Source: an archaeon
GTDB lineage: Archaea > Thermoproteota > Nitrososphaeria > Nitrososphaerales > CADDZS01
Assembly (NCBI GenBank): GCA_021806865.1
Contig: JAKAPU010000119.1
Coordinates: forward strand, 1 to 8,454
Reading direction: 5' to 3'
DNA length: 8,454 nt
Below the pieces are notes generated by a model. It was not told the origin of the DNA. It ran no database searches and was given only the letters and a program-made list of their open reading frames with translations. This document shows, in pieces, positions 1 to 5,712 of the stretch (positions within the stretch are counted from its first letter, which is position 1; every line of letters begins with the position of its first letter). A program made the position numbers and the translations under genes.

Positions 1-180
1 AATGATTTTTCCCGTGGGGTCTACCGCAATGTTCGTGATCAGAATTATATAGCCCAGGTCAGGGTTTATTGTACTTTCATATTTGCCCTTGAGAATGTCC
101 CGGGCGACTTCGTCCAACTTGGCGCCGAACTTTGCTGGAGGGACGCGAATAACGTCCTCAAGTTCGGAGATCTGAAACAT
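1..180 (-). CDS. rpoE: RNA polymerase subunit Rpo7 (RpoE, Rpb7 homologue), C-terminal part missing
   Basis: This is the first 60 codons of an archaeal Rpo7/RpoE subunit, which pairs with Rpo4 to form the polymerase stalk that contacts nascent RNA and helps open the promoter. The ATG is at 178-180 and the frame stays open to the left edge. The visible peptide begins MFQISELEDVIRVPP and continues through KFGAKLDEVARDILKGKYE and a DLGYIILI segment. This matches the N-terminal tip domain of the family (V/I-R-I-P-P, then an LxEVxxxILxxKYE helix and a D-LG strand). The family is about 180-190 residues long, so roughly two thirds, including the S1/OB RNA-binding domain, lies outside the window. The gene follows the PIN-domain gene by 15 nt, with a GGAAGG-like purine stretch near the start, and is probably cotranscribed from the aIF2 gamma promoter. 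Identity rests on the N-terminus and on the conserved gene order. Confidence 0.9.
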   Translation of the reverse strand, partial: MFQISELEDVIRVPPAKFGAKLDEVARDILKGKYESTINPDLGYIILITNIAVDPTGKII

Positions 181-195
181 AATAACAAAACCTTC

Positions 196-630
196 CTAAT
201 TTTCCCGTTTTTTAGTAGTTAAATATGTTGCTCTAGCAAATTCCTGTCTGAACGGTCGATTATTGCGAATTGTCAAGTATGAGATTCCTCTAGATTCCAT
301 TTCGGAGAGCAATTCACCATCTAATGTTGCAACCAACGCTGATCCGGCATGCTTATGCCCAAAATCTAGCAGAGCGACGTCAGCATCTGTCTTTGCTCCT
401 GAGCTTTCTTGAAGCACTCGCACCGTCTTGTTTTCTATGGCGCGGATGGCATTTCTGGCATATCTGGCAGTTTTCTGATTTGAACTGCGGGAAAGTCCAG
501 CGAGTTCGCGCCTAACAGAAGGCAGAGTGACAAGGTCGTACTCCGAGCTTTCCAAAAGCTGGTGGAGCTTGGGAATGGGCTCATTTGTGACTTTCATCAA
601 GAAATCAGTGTCGCAGACTAGCAGAGTCAT
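196..630 (-). CDS. PIN-domain protein of the archaeal Fcf1/Nob1-like type (COG1412-like)
   Basis: This 144-residue protein starts at an ATG (628-630) and has a PIN-fold ribonuclease pattern. Candidate metal-binding acids are D7 and D9 in the first strand (LLVCDTDFLM), E42 in the LPSVRREL helix, D82/D84 in KTDADVALLDF and D104 in ATLDGELL. The last 20 residues are basic (RNNRPFRQEF and a KKREN end). It sits 23 nt after the aIF2 gamma stop and 15 nt before rpoE. A COG1412 PIN protein in exactly this slot is a known archaeal arrangement. The eukaryotic relatives Fcf1/Utp24 and Nob1 cut pre-rRNA, and VapC toxins cut other RNAs. No antitoxin gene is adjacent and the neighbours are housekeeping genes, so an rRNA-processing or translation-linked RNase is more likely than a toxin. 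That role is inference; the acidic residues suggest it is catalytically competent. No clear Shine-Dalgarno site precedes it. Confidence 0.85.
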   Translation of the reverse strand: MTLLVCDTDFLMKVTNEPIPKLHQLLESSEYDLVTLPSVRRELAGLSRSSNQKTARYARNAIRAIENKTVRVLQESSGAKTDADVALLDFGHKHAGSALVATLDGELLSEMESRGISYLTIRNNRPFRQEFARATYLTTKKREN

Positions 631-653
631 TGCAAGCTTCAGTCTTTAGCAAA

Positions 654-1916
654 TCAGCGTACTGCACCGGAACCTATTAGCCGCCACCGGTCTCCGATTC
701 TTCTGCTGATAGCAACACGACTTCCCTTTGCGGCACAAACTGGCTTCTTTAGCTTACAGTCGATGATAGCCTCTCGGGAGGAAGTGACAGTTCCGACTGT
801 AACTCCTGTACCGACATTAAGCCTCAAGATTTCGCTCATTCGGATCTTTTCCACCTTCACGAGATCCTGCGTTCCTACCGCCGTATCGAACAACTTGACA
901 TCAAGCGAAAGCGATTCGAAAACTGGCGGCAGCTGGTTTGGTTTGCCCAAAACAGATCCAACAAGCAGGTCGCTTCTTGTGAAGAAAGGATCTAGTTGGG
1001 TTCCAATCGCGATCAAACCACCAGGATGAACCTCCTTTGCCCGACCGGCTGACGTCATCAACGAAGCTATTTTTGTCACAATTGGTTCTGGCTTTAGCGT
1101 ACCCTCTTCGATTATTCCAGGTTTAAGCTCGACTTCGTCTCCTTCGCTCAATCTACCTTGAAGGAGCGTACCCCCGAGTATTCCCCCGACAAGTCTGGAT
1201 TCATCCATGCCGGGATGATTCACATCAAAGGACCTGAGAACCTGAAGCAGAGGCGGAGCATTCTCATCCCTCATTGGAGTTGGAATGTACTTTTGTACTG
1301 TCTCGATTAGCACATCTATATTCAATTTGTGCTGAGCAGAGATTGGAATTATTGGTGCTTCTGCAGCAACACTGCCTGCCACAAACGATTTTATCGCCTT
1401 GTAGTTCTCGGCAGCGTCTTGATCCGAGACAAGATCAACCTTGTTCTGAACAATAACAATGTTCTTTGTGCCCATCATCTGAAGGGCCAAGAGATGCTCC
1501 CTTGTCTGCGGCTGTGGAACTTTTTCATTTGCTGCAATTACCAGGATCGAACCGTCCATAACAGCTGCACCCGAGAGCATATTCGCCATGAGGCTCTCGT
1601 GACCCGGGCAGTCAACAAAACTGACCACGCGAAGTAGTTCTGCACTGCCTCCACACTTTTGGCAGTTGGGCTCGGTTGTGTAACAGTCTGGAGGAGGGCA
1701 TCGGCTGCACTTGTAAAAGGCTGCATCAGCGTAACCCACTTTGATCGTAATTCCTCTACGAAGTTCTTCGCTGTGGGCGCTTGTCCATACACCAGTTATG
1801 GCTTGAACCAGGGTAGTCTTGCCGTGGTCCACGTGGCCCGAGGTCCCAATATTTACCTCTGGCTGGCGGGGGATTCTCTTTCCCACTTGAGTTTCAGTTT
1901 GAACTACGGTAGACAT
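654..1916 (-). CDS. eif2g: Translation initiation factor aIF2 subunit gamma (GTPase)
   Basis: The GTP-binding core subunit of aIF2 carries Met-tRNAi to the small ribosomal subunit. The 420 residues fit the family (about 410-415). Visible G motifs are GHVDHGKT (27-34), the G2 threonine in RRGITIK (T57), DCPGH (102-106), NKVD (158-161) and SAQ (193-195). A zinc knuckle within the G domain has C70, C73, C85 and C88, with an extra C78 between the pairs and a slightly long inter-pair loop. Domains II and III follow (about 222-420), including the VGGILGGTLLQGRL and FDTAVG segments typical of gamma rather than EF-Tu or SelB. The ATG (1914-1916) lies about 34 nt from the centre of a TATA-like box, predicting a leader of only about 9 nt and no Shine-Dalgarno site, consistent with near-leaderless initiation. 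The PIN-domain and rpoE genes probably belong to the same transcript. Confidence 0.97.
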   Translation of the reverse strand: MSTVVQTETQVGKRIPRQPEVNIGTSGHVDHGKTTLVQAITGVWTSAHSEELRRGITIKVGYADAAFYKCSRCPPPDCYTTEPNCQKCGGSAELLRVVSFVDCPGHESLMANMLSGAAVMDGSILVIAANEKVPQPQTREHLLALQMMGTKNIVIVQNKVDLVSDQDAAENYKAIKSFVAGSVAAEAPIIPISAQHKLNIDVLIETVQKYIPTPMRDENAPPLLQVLRSFDVNHPGMDESRLVGGILGGTLLQGRLSEGDEVELKPGIIEEGTLKPEPIVTKIASLMTSAGRAKEVHPGGLIAIGTQLDPFFTRSDLLVGSVLGKPNQLPPVFESLSLDVKLFDTAVGTQDLVKVEKIRMSEILRLNVGTGVTVGTVTSSREAIIDCKLKKPVCAAKGSRVAISRRIGDRWRLIGSGAVR

Positions 1917-1943
1917 GACGGAGATAGAGCATTCAGCAGAATC

Positions 1944-1966
1944 GGAATATAAGTCCTTCCGAAAAG
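1944..1966 (-). promoter_or_regulatory. Candidate aIF2 gamma promoter (TATA box and BRE)
   Basis: Read on the minus strand, a purine-rich BRE-like CGGAAGG is followed by ACTTATATT (1954-1946). The box centre near 1950 predicts a transcription start around 1925, about 9 nt before the ATG at 1916. The 104-nt gap after eS6 contains nothing else clear: no long T tract and no good hairpin. The element is a pattern match only. Confidence 0.5.
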
Positions 1967-2020
1967 TGTCGTATGTGTCCGCAATGATCTCGTGGGTCGC
2001 TCAGATAGAAGACTCTGGGC

Positions 2021-2362
2021 TCAGACCGCCACTGCGTTGATCTGGTAGATTTCTTCCGTAATTGTATTGCCGCGAACTAGCTTGCGCTTTTTCTTTCCCT
2101 CGCCAGCGTCCTTACGAAAGCCCACGCCTTCAGTCATGAGTACGTACTTCTTGACCCCGCCGGAGACATCAGAGCGCATGGGGAAACCTGCTTTGTCGCT
2201 TCCGCCAGTAATCTTCAACTTGCCTTGGAGACCAAGCAGAGATCCATCAACTTCGTCGCCAATCTTCAATCCTACGAGAGTCTGCGCCTGCTGATCCTTC
2301 ACTTCGACAGCCTGGCTCTTCCTCGTTTTTGGGTCAGCGACAACAACCTTGAATGATGCCAT
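2021..2362 (-). CDS. rps6e: Small-subunit ribosomal protein eS6
   Basis: A 113-residue eS6 protein of the archaeal short type, without the long C-terminal helix whose serines are phosphorylated in eukaryotic S6. The hallmark GGSDKAGFPMR is at 53-63, preceded by LKIGDEVDGSLLGLQGKLKI, and a basic RNA-binding segment KKKRKLVRGNTI is at 90-101. It is an archaeal/eukaryotic ribosomal protein of the 30S subunit with no bacterial orthologue. The ATG (2360-2362) is preceded by GTGAAG about 7 nt away, a weak match to the anti-Shine-Dalgarno sequence. The gene lies 84 nt after the aIF5B stop and 104 nt before the aIF2 gamma start, with candidate promoters on both sides, so it may be transcribed alone or by read-through from aIF5B. 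The product assignment is secure. Confidence 0.97.
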   Translation of the reverse strand: MASFKVVVADPKTRKSQAVEVKDQQAQTLVGLKIGDEVDGSLLGLQGKLKITGGSDKAGFPMRSDVSGGVKKYVLMTEGVGFRKDAGEGKKKRKLVRGNTITEEIYQINAVAV

Positions 2363-2403
2363 TACAGAACTTCACTACAGTAAGATCAACCCGACGGCGC
2401 AGG

Positions 2404-2425
2404 CGCTAATAAGTATTGTTTAGGC
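2404..2425 (-). promoter_or_regulatory. Candidate eS6 promoter
   Basis: On the minus strand CTAAACAAT precedes ACTTATTAG (2414-2406), sharing its first six bases with the box before aIF2 gamma (ACTTATATT). With a box centre near 2410, the predicted start is near 2385, giving a leader of about 23 nt before the ATG at 2362. The rest of the 84-nt gap shows no convincing terminator for aIF5B. Confidence 0.4.
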
Positions 2426-2446
2426 TAGATCGGCTAAATTCTATCA

Positions 2447-4240
2447 CTAGTATCCGTAAAGCGGCGTGCTCTTTCTTCTTACGGCTACTGTCTCCTTAAG
2501 CAGCGCAATGTCTTCCTCAGAAAGGCTGCTCAAGAACTTCGTGTTGATCGCTTTGATTTCATGATCTGAAGGCAAGGAGTAGAATATCTCACCCTCATTG
2601 ATCTGGCGGCCGATTGTCGGTCCCATCATCGATACGGCGACTTGCTTTCCTCTGATTGCTTCCGAAATAGGCTTTCCCTCTTCTTGAATCTGGTGAATTG
2701 TTCCCACAGTCTTTCCCTCTGCATTCATTACGTTGCACTTTTGCCTCAACTTGCCCGCGACGATTTCCACACCGAACACTGCAGGATCATTCCTACGGAA
2801 TGCGAATCCTTTGAGAAACTGAAATTTGCAAAGTGGCGTTAGTGCCTGCATACCCGCCCTTTGCTCTGCTTCCTGCTCCTGAGTTACCCATCCCAGATAA
2901 CTGTCAATAAGGCTGTAGATAATTTGATCCGAAAAGACTTTGACTCCTGAATCCAACATCTCCTGCTCCGCGTCGGGAAGCGACTTTACACCAAAGGCGA
3001 GCACGACCCCCCGATACTTGTCGTTCTTCTTGACAGCAGAAGCTTCCACTACATCTCTTCTTGAAACAGGACCGAGATCAGCTCGTCTTATCGGAACTTC
3101 TCTTGCTTTCAGTATCTCGACTATTGCTTCCAACGAGCCGAGAGTGTCAGCTTTCAGAACCACTCCGTTCGCTTCAGAGATGATGATGACTTGCTTGACT
3201 TCAGATTCGACAGCGTTCTTGATCTGCTCAATCCTGTCGCTCTCCGCCGCCATTATGGGCGAGCCCGCCAGAACCCCCTCAAGGTCCGGAGTAACTATCT
3301 TGACACCCGCAGCTGCATTGATTGTATCCACAGCTACAAACTTGTCCCTAGGATCTCTCATTTCGTCAAGGGGCTTTGGAAGGAATATCGCCTTGATCTT
3401 AGTAACTATGGCGCCTTCCTTCTTTGCAAGCACCACATAATCTCCGGTCTTCAGCTCTCCCTCAAGTAGTATGATGTTAGCTGTCTCACCCAGGCCCGGC
3501 TCCTGTTTCACTTCCAGCACGATACCGCGCGCAAGCGCAGAGGCAGACACCGTCAATCTCCTTTGTAGATAGACTTGTGTCAATCCGACAAGTACTGCAA
3601 TGAGTTCGGGAATCCCCTCGCCAGTTCTTGCACTCACAGGAACTATAGCGACTTCTTTTCTGAAGTCTTTGATCCTATATAGCGCTTCAGAGTTGAAGCC
3701 TTGCCGCGACAGAGCCCCTACGACAGTGTATATCTTTTCGTCCAGGATGTCGATCACCGATTTGTCCTGGCTCTTTATTGATTGGGTGATGAAATTTGAA
3801 GACCCCTTCCTCCAGCCGGAAATCGAATCAACTTTATTTAGGGCGATGACGAACGGAACTTTTCTGCGCTTCAGTATCTCCAGACTTTCGTAGGTCTGCT
3901 TCTCGAATCCCTTTTGCACGTCAACTACAAGAATCGATATGTCCGCAGCAGAACCTCCGCGTGATCTCAGGTTCGTGAAGACTTCGTGGCCTGGAGTATC
4001 AATGACTAGAAGACCAGGGACTTTGATCTCACCACCGCCCACCGTTTGTAACAGAGGCCCGCAGATTTGTTTCAGCGTCTCCGCAGGAAAGAAACTTGCA
4101 CCAATGTGCTGAGTTATCCCGCCAACTTCTCTCGCCTGAACTCCGGTTCCCCTAATCTTGTCAAGAAGTGAAGTCTTACCAGAGTCAACGTGGCCAAGGA
4201 CTACAACGACGGGCTGCCTCATCTCGACGTTCTGCGTCAA
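2447..4240 (-). CDS. infB: Translation initiation factor aIF5B (bacterial IF2 homologue, GTPase)
   Basis: aIF5B promotes subunit joining and stabilises initiator Met-tRNA on the ribosome. The 597-residue length fits the short archaeal form. G1 is GHVDSGKT (16-23), with serine where most aIF5B have histidine and eukaryotic eIF5B threonine. Other motifs are GGITQHIGA (40-48), DTPGH (81-85, H85 in the position of the catalytic histidine), NKVD (135-138) and SAR (203-205). Domain II follows, then the domain III region (VVLKADTLGSLEAIVE) and the C-terminal barrel domain IV (GKQVAVSMMGPTIGRQINEGE). The start is probably TTG at 4240: an in-frame TGA at 4247-4249 bounds it, and GTGAT (4250-4246) lies 5 nt upstream as a Shine-Dalgarno match. 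An ATG six codons in (4222) would give a 591-residue protein beginning MRQPVVVVLG and remains possible. It follows ndk by 61 nt. Confidence 0.97.
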   Translation of the reverse strand: MTQNVEMRQPVVVVLGHVDSGKTSLLDKIRGTGVQAREVGGITQHIGASFFPAETLKQICGPLLQTVGGGEIKVPGLLVIDTPGHEVFTNLRSRGGSAADISILVVDVQKGFEKQTYESLEILKRRKVPFVIALNKVDSISGWRKGSSNFITQSIKSQDKSVIDILDEKIYTVVGALSRQGFNSEALYRIKDFRKEVAIVPVSARTGEGIPELIAVLVGLTQVYLQRRLTVSASALARGIVLEVKQEPGLGETANIILLEGELKTGDYVVLAKKEGAIVTKIKAIFLPKPLDEMRDPRDKFVAVDTINAAAGVKIVTPDLEGVLAGSPIMAAESDRIEQIKNAVESEVKQVIIISEANGVVLKADTLGSLEAIVEILKAREVPIRRADLGPVSRRDVVEASAVKKNDKYRGVVLAFGVKSLPDAEQEMLDSGVKVFSDQIIYSLIDSYLGWVTQEQEAEQRAGMQALTPLCKFQFLKGFAFRRNDPAVFGVEIVAGKLRQKCNVMNAEGKTVGTIHQIQEEGKPISEAIRGKQVAVSMMGPTIGRQINEGEIFYSLPSDHEIKAINTKFLSSLSEEDIALLKETVAVRRKSTPLYGY

Positions 4241-4245
4241 GAGAT

Positions 4246-4250
4246 ATCAC
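4246..4250 (-). promoter_or_regulatory. Ribosome binding site supporting the aIF5B TTG start
   Basis: GTGAT on the minus strand can pair with the AUCAC part of the archaeal 16S 3' end and ends 5 nt before the TTG at 4240. It would be 23 nt from the alternative ATG at 4222, so it favours TTG. Confidence 0.45.
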
Positions 4251-4270
4251 AACTAACATTGGCCGTTTGA

Positions 4271-4286
4271 GAATAATGAGATTTCG
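4271..4286 (-). promoter_or_regulatory. Weak candidate promoter before aIF5B
   Basis: In the 61-nt ndk-aIF5B gap the minus strand reads CGAAAT then CTCATTATTC. CGAAA resembles an archaeal BRE, but the TATA half is poor. The centre is about 34 nt from the TTG, the same geometry as before aIF2 gamma. It may be chance; read-through from ndk is the simpler view. Confidence 0.2.
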
Positions 4287-4301
4287 GCGACAGCTGACTT
4301 C

Positions 4302-4706
4302 TCAAAGATCGGGAAAGAGTATCTTTGACTCACGAGAAAAGCTTTCTGTAGAATCGGAGGCATGAATTACGTTGTCGGTGTATCCTAGTCCGTAGTCGCC
4401 TCGTATCGTGCCACTTGCTGCTTCAAAACTCTTGGTTACGCCAATCATACGACGAACTACGTCAACCGCGTTGTCTGCTTCAAGTACGGCAGCAACGACT
4501 GGCCCCGACGTGATGAATTTCTCTAGATCTGGGAAAAATGGCTTCCCAACGTGTGGAGAGTAAAAATCCTTTGCGAGTGTTGTGTCGAATTTCAACAACT
4601 TCAAGCGTGTAAGCGAGAAGCCCTTTCTTTCAAACCGAGCAAGAATCTCTCCAACCAGTTTCCTTGAGACGCCGTCAGGCTTTATCACGATCAGTGTGCG
4701 TTCCAA
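4302..4706 (-). CDS. ndk: Nucleoside diphosphate kinase
   Basis: NDK moves the gamma phosphate from ATP to other NDPs through a phosphohistidine, supplying GTP to the translation GTPases encoded beside it. The sequence begins MERTLIVIKPDGVSR, the standard NDK N-terminus with K9. H52 is in the SPHVGKPFF segment, two arginines are at 85-86, R102 is in TIRGDYG, N112 and the catalytic H115 are in DNVIHASDS. It has 134 residues, somewhat short of the usual 140-150, because the C-terminal tail is trimmed. The start is TTG (4706-4704): this places the conserved N-terminus exactly, and no in-frame ATG or GTG occurs nearby. Only 4 nt separate it from the eL24 stop, with no obvious Shine-Dalgarno site, so translational coupling to eL24 is likely. 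The position among L7Ae, eS28, eL24 and aIF5B is a known archaeal linkage. Confidence 0.97.
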   Translation of the reverse strand: MERTLIVIKPDGVSRKLVGEILARFERKGFSLTRLKLLKFDTTLAKDFYSPHVGKPFFPDLEKFITSGPVVAAVLEADNAVDVVRRMIGVTKSFEAASGTIRGDYGLGYTDNVIHASDSTESFSRESKILFPDL

Positions 4707-4710
4707 ACGA

Positions 4711-4941
4711 CTACGCCTTGCCTTTGGAAACGGCTGCAGCTTCCGGTTTGGGACCTTTTACTTTGGTGGTTGCACGCGACCACTTTAGTTTCCTAGGATC
4801 CCTCTTTAGCTTTGAGGAATTTTTTCTGCACTTTGAAGAGCAGTACCAAAAAGTGGCGGCATCGTTTCTGACATACATTATGCCCATGCCTAGCGCAATG
4901 GACCTACCGCAGAATGAACATTTTTTACTGATGTATGACAA
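4711..4941 (-). CDS. rpl24e: Large-subunit ribosomal protein eL24
   Basis: A 76-residue zinc-binding ribosomal protein of the 50S subunit. The treble-clef zinc site is formed by C8 and C11 (KKCSFCGR) and C34 and C38 (FWYCSSKCRKN), followed by the family signature KLKRDPRKLKW. The C-terminal 20 residues are lysine- and alanine-rich and probably flexible. Archaeal eL24 is usually about 60-70 residues, so this has a slightly extended tail and a few extra N-terminal residues. The start must be TTG (4941-4939): an in-frame TGA lies only four codons upstream (4953-4951), the codons between are not start codons, and the next ATG would remove the first zinc pair. The gene follows eS28 by 24 nt. The nearest purine stretch (AAAGGAAG) is rather far away to be a strong ribosome binding site. 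Confidence 0.96.
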   Translation of the reverse strand: MSYISKKCSFCGRSIALGMGIMYVRNDAATFWYCSSKCRKNSSKLKRDPRKLKWSRATTKVKGPKPEAAAVSKGKA

Positions 4942-4965
4942 TACAAGAAATCAGCTTCCTTTGTT

Positions 4966-5181
4966 TTACTTGATCTTCCTTGCTTCACGCTCAGTTTCTC
5001 TCAGCATGAGCACGTCGCCCATTCTAACAGGTCCTTTGACGTTGCGCGTCAATATTCGGCCTCGATCTTTACCTTCCAGAAGCTTGACGCGGACCTGAGT
5101 AATCTCGCCGGCCACACCAGTGCGACCGACGACTTGAATGATTTCAGCAGGAGTTACTCGCTCTTCTGCTTTGGTGCTCAA
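4966..5181 (-). CDS. rps28e: Small-subunit ribosomal protein eS28
   Basis: This 71-residue OB-fold protein of the 30S subunit, near the mRNA exit region and the platform, matches the family in length and sequence. [19 protein letters not shown] occurs at 19-37 and [16 protein letters not shown] at 41-56, followed by [11 protein letters not shown], the conserved C-terminus. The start is TTG (5181-5179): in-frame TGA is only three codons upstream (5190-5188), with ATA and TAC between, so no ATG, GTG or other TTG is available. GGGGTTGA, 6 nt upstream and overlapping that stop, is a partial Shine-Dalgarno match. The gap from the L7Ae stop is 33 nt and contains no terminator, so eS28 is read as part of the L7Ae transcript. 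The L7Ae-eS28-eL24-ndk order is widely conserved in archaea. Confidence 0.97.
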   Translation of the reverse strand: MSTKAEERVTPAEIIQVVGRTGVAGEITQVRVKLLEGKDRGRILTRNVKGPVRMGDVLMLRETEREARKIK

Positions 5182-5214
5182 GTATATTCAACCCCGTAAC
5201 AAGAACCGACCGGA

Positions 5215-5598
5215 TCAACTGCTCGAAGGAGCTTTCAGTTTCGCAACAGCAGTAACGACCTGGTCAATCAGAGGCTGTGCATCTCCAGACTCGATGATGC
5301 ACGCCGAAGCAGCGCCAACTTCTATGCCCAAAGCTGGTCCCATGCTAGCCCTCGTCGGTACGAATACGAAGGGCACACTTCTTTCGTCACAAATTATTGG
5401 AAGATGTGCAACGACCTCTGGCGGCTCAACATCCTCGGCAATAATGACGAGTTTTGCAATCCCTCTTTCGATTGCCTTCGTAGTTTCGTTGGTACCTTTC
5501 CTTATCTTACCCGTTTGCTTTGCCTGTCTGAGTGCTTCGTAGGCAGCTTCTGAAATTTCCTTTGGAGTCTCGAACTTTACAAAATATGGTTTTGCCAT
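5215..5598 (-). CDS. rpl7ae: Ribosomal protein L7Ae (kink-turn-binding protein)
   Basis: L7Ae (eL8 family) binds kink-turn RNA. In archaea it is shared by the 50S subunit, box C/D and H/ACA guide RNPs and RNase P. The 127 residues fit the family. The RNA-contacting signature GTNETTKAIERG is at 35-46, AEDVEPPEVVAHLP at 54-67, and the loop that holds the bulged nucleotides is in the VPTRASMGPALGIEVGAA region (80-97). The ATG (5598-5596) has a good Shine-Dalgarno site, GAGGT, 9 nt upstream. It is the first gene of the eS28-eL24-ndk-aIF5B run and has the clearest promoter in the window plus an unusually long leader. Because L7Ae is reported to bind kink-turns in its own mRNA leader in Sulfolobus, autoregulation is possible here, but the leader has no canonical kink-turn (see the leader entry). 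Confidence 0.97.
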   Translation of the reverse strand: MAKPYFVKFETPKEISEAAYEALRQAKQTGKIRKGTNETTKAIERGIAKLVIIAEDVEPPEVVAHLPIICDERSVPFVFVPTRASMGPALGIEVGAASACIIESGDAQPLIDQVVTAVAKLKAPSSS

Positions 5599-5599
5599 T

Positions 5600-5656
5600 T
5601 CAAACCAACCTCACATGAGAATTAGCTTGAAGAGTGCACACTTGGTGTGGGTTCAT
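5600..5656 (-). other. Possible 18-codon upstream ORF in the L7Ae leader
   Basis: An ATG at 5656-5654 opens a frame of 18 codons (beginning MNPHQV, ending HVRLV) that stops with TGA at 5602-5600, one base before the L7Ae ATG. It starts inside the internal loop of the leader hairpin and has no spaced Shine-Dalgarno site. An ORF of this length is easily met by chance; the stop-to-start spacing is the only reason to list it. Confidence 0.15.
5608..5612 (-). promoter_or_regulatory. Shine-Dalgarno site of L7Ae
   Basis: GAGGT on the minus strand, 9 nt before the ATG, complements the ACCTC at the 16S rRNA 3' end. It overlaps the short palindrome CTCATGTGAG (5619-5610), which may affect its exposure. 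Together with the gltX site, it is one of the two clearest ribosome binding sites in the window. Confidence 0.65.
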
Positions 5657-5662
5657 CTCTTC
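5629..5662 (-). promoter_or_regulatory. Hairpin with asymmetric internal loop in the L7Ae leader
   Basis: On the minus strand GAAGAG (5662-5657) pairs with CTCTTC (5634-5629), and inside it CACAC (5649-5645) pairs with GTGTG (5641-5637) around a CAA loop. Between the two stems the left side has seven unpaired bases (ATGAACC) and the right side two (CA). Two helices joined by a strongly asymmetric loop resemble a kink-turn, the shape L7Ae binds. However, only one of the two expected sheared G-A pairs can be formed (G5654 with A5635; the next is A opposite C), so it is not canonical. It begins about 10 nt after the predicted transcription start. Confidence 0.45.
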
Positions 5663-5666
5663 ATTC

Positions 5667-5690
5667 GCCCGAGATACCTGATTTTCGGGC
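5667..5690 (-). repeat. Inverted repeat across the predicted L7Ae transcription start
   Basis: GCCCGA (5690-5685) and TCGGGC (5672-5667) form a perfect 6-bp inverted repeat with a 12-nt A/T-rich spacer, directly downstream of the TATA box. The right arm covers the predicted start site near 5672. This is a suitable place for a repressor operator; most of it would not be in the mRNA, so an RNA hairpin is less likely. Confidence 0.4.
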
Positions 5691-5712
5691 CCTTTTATAA
5701 ATTGTATCCTTG
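5690..5712 (-). promoter_or_regulatory. L7Ae operon promoter (strong TATA box)
   Basis: The minus strand reads AAGGATACAATTTATAAAAG, with a near-ideal archaeal TATA box (5702-5693) and a purine-containing BRE position upstream. The predicted start is about 5672, giving a leader of roughly 74 nt. The rest of the 175-nt gap behind gltX (5713-5773) holds a pyrimidine-rich stretch after the gltX stop but no T-run terminator and no tRNA that I can see. Confidence 0.7.

Noticed and set aside
196..630. PIN-domain gene as a VapC toxin
   Set aside because: There is no adjacent small antitoxin gene, and the position between aIF2 gamma and rpoE is a conserved housekeeping arrangement.
2004..2035. TCTGAGC direct repeat with GGTC/GACC ends after the eS6 stop, considered as a terminator
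   Set aside because: The pairing is only four bases and no T tract follows on the minus strand.
2940..3440. Plus-strand open frame of 166 codons opposite aIF5B
   Set aside because: It is entirely antisense to a clearly conserved GTPase, has serine-rich low-quality translation and no family features.
4664..5542. Plus-strand frames of about 134-144 codons opposite ndk, eL24, eS28 and L7Ae
   Set aside because: They cross or oppose several confirmed genes, and their translations show no recognisable motifs.
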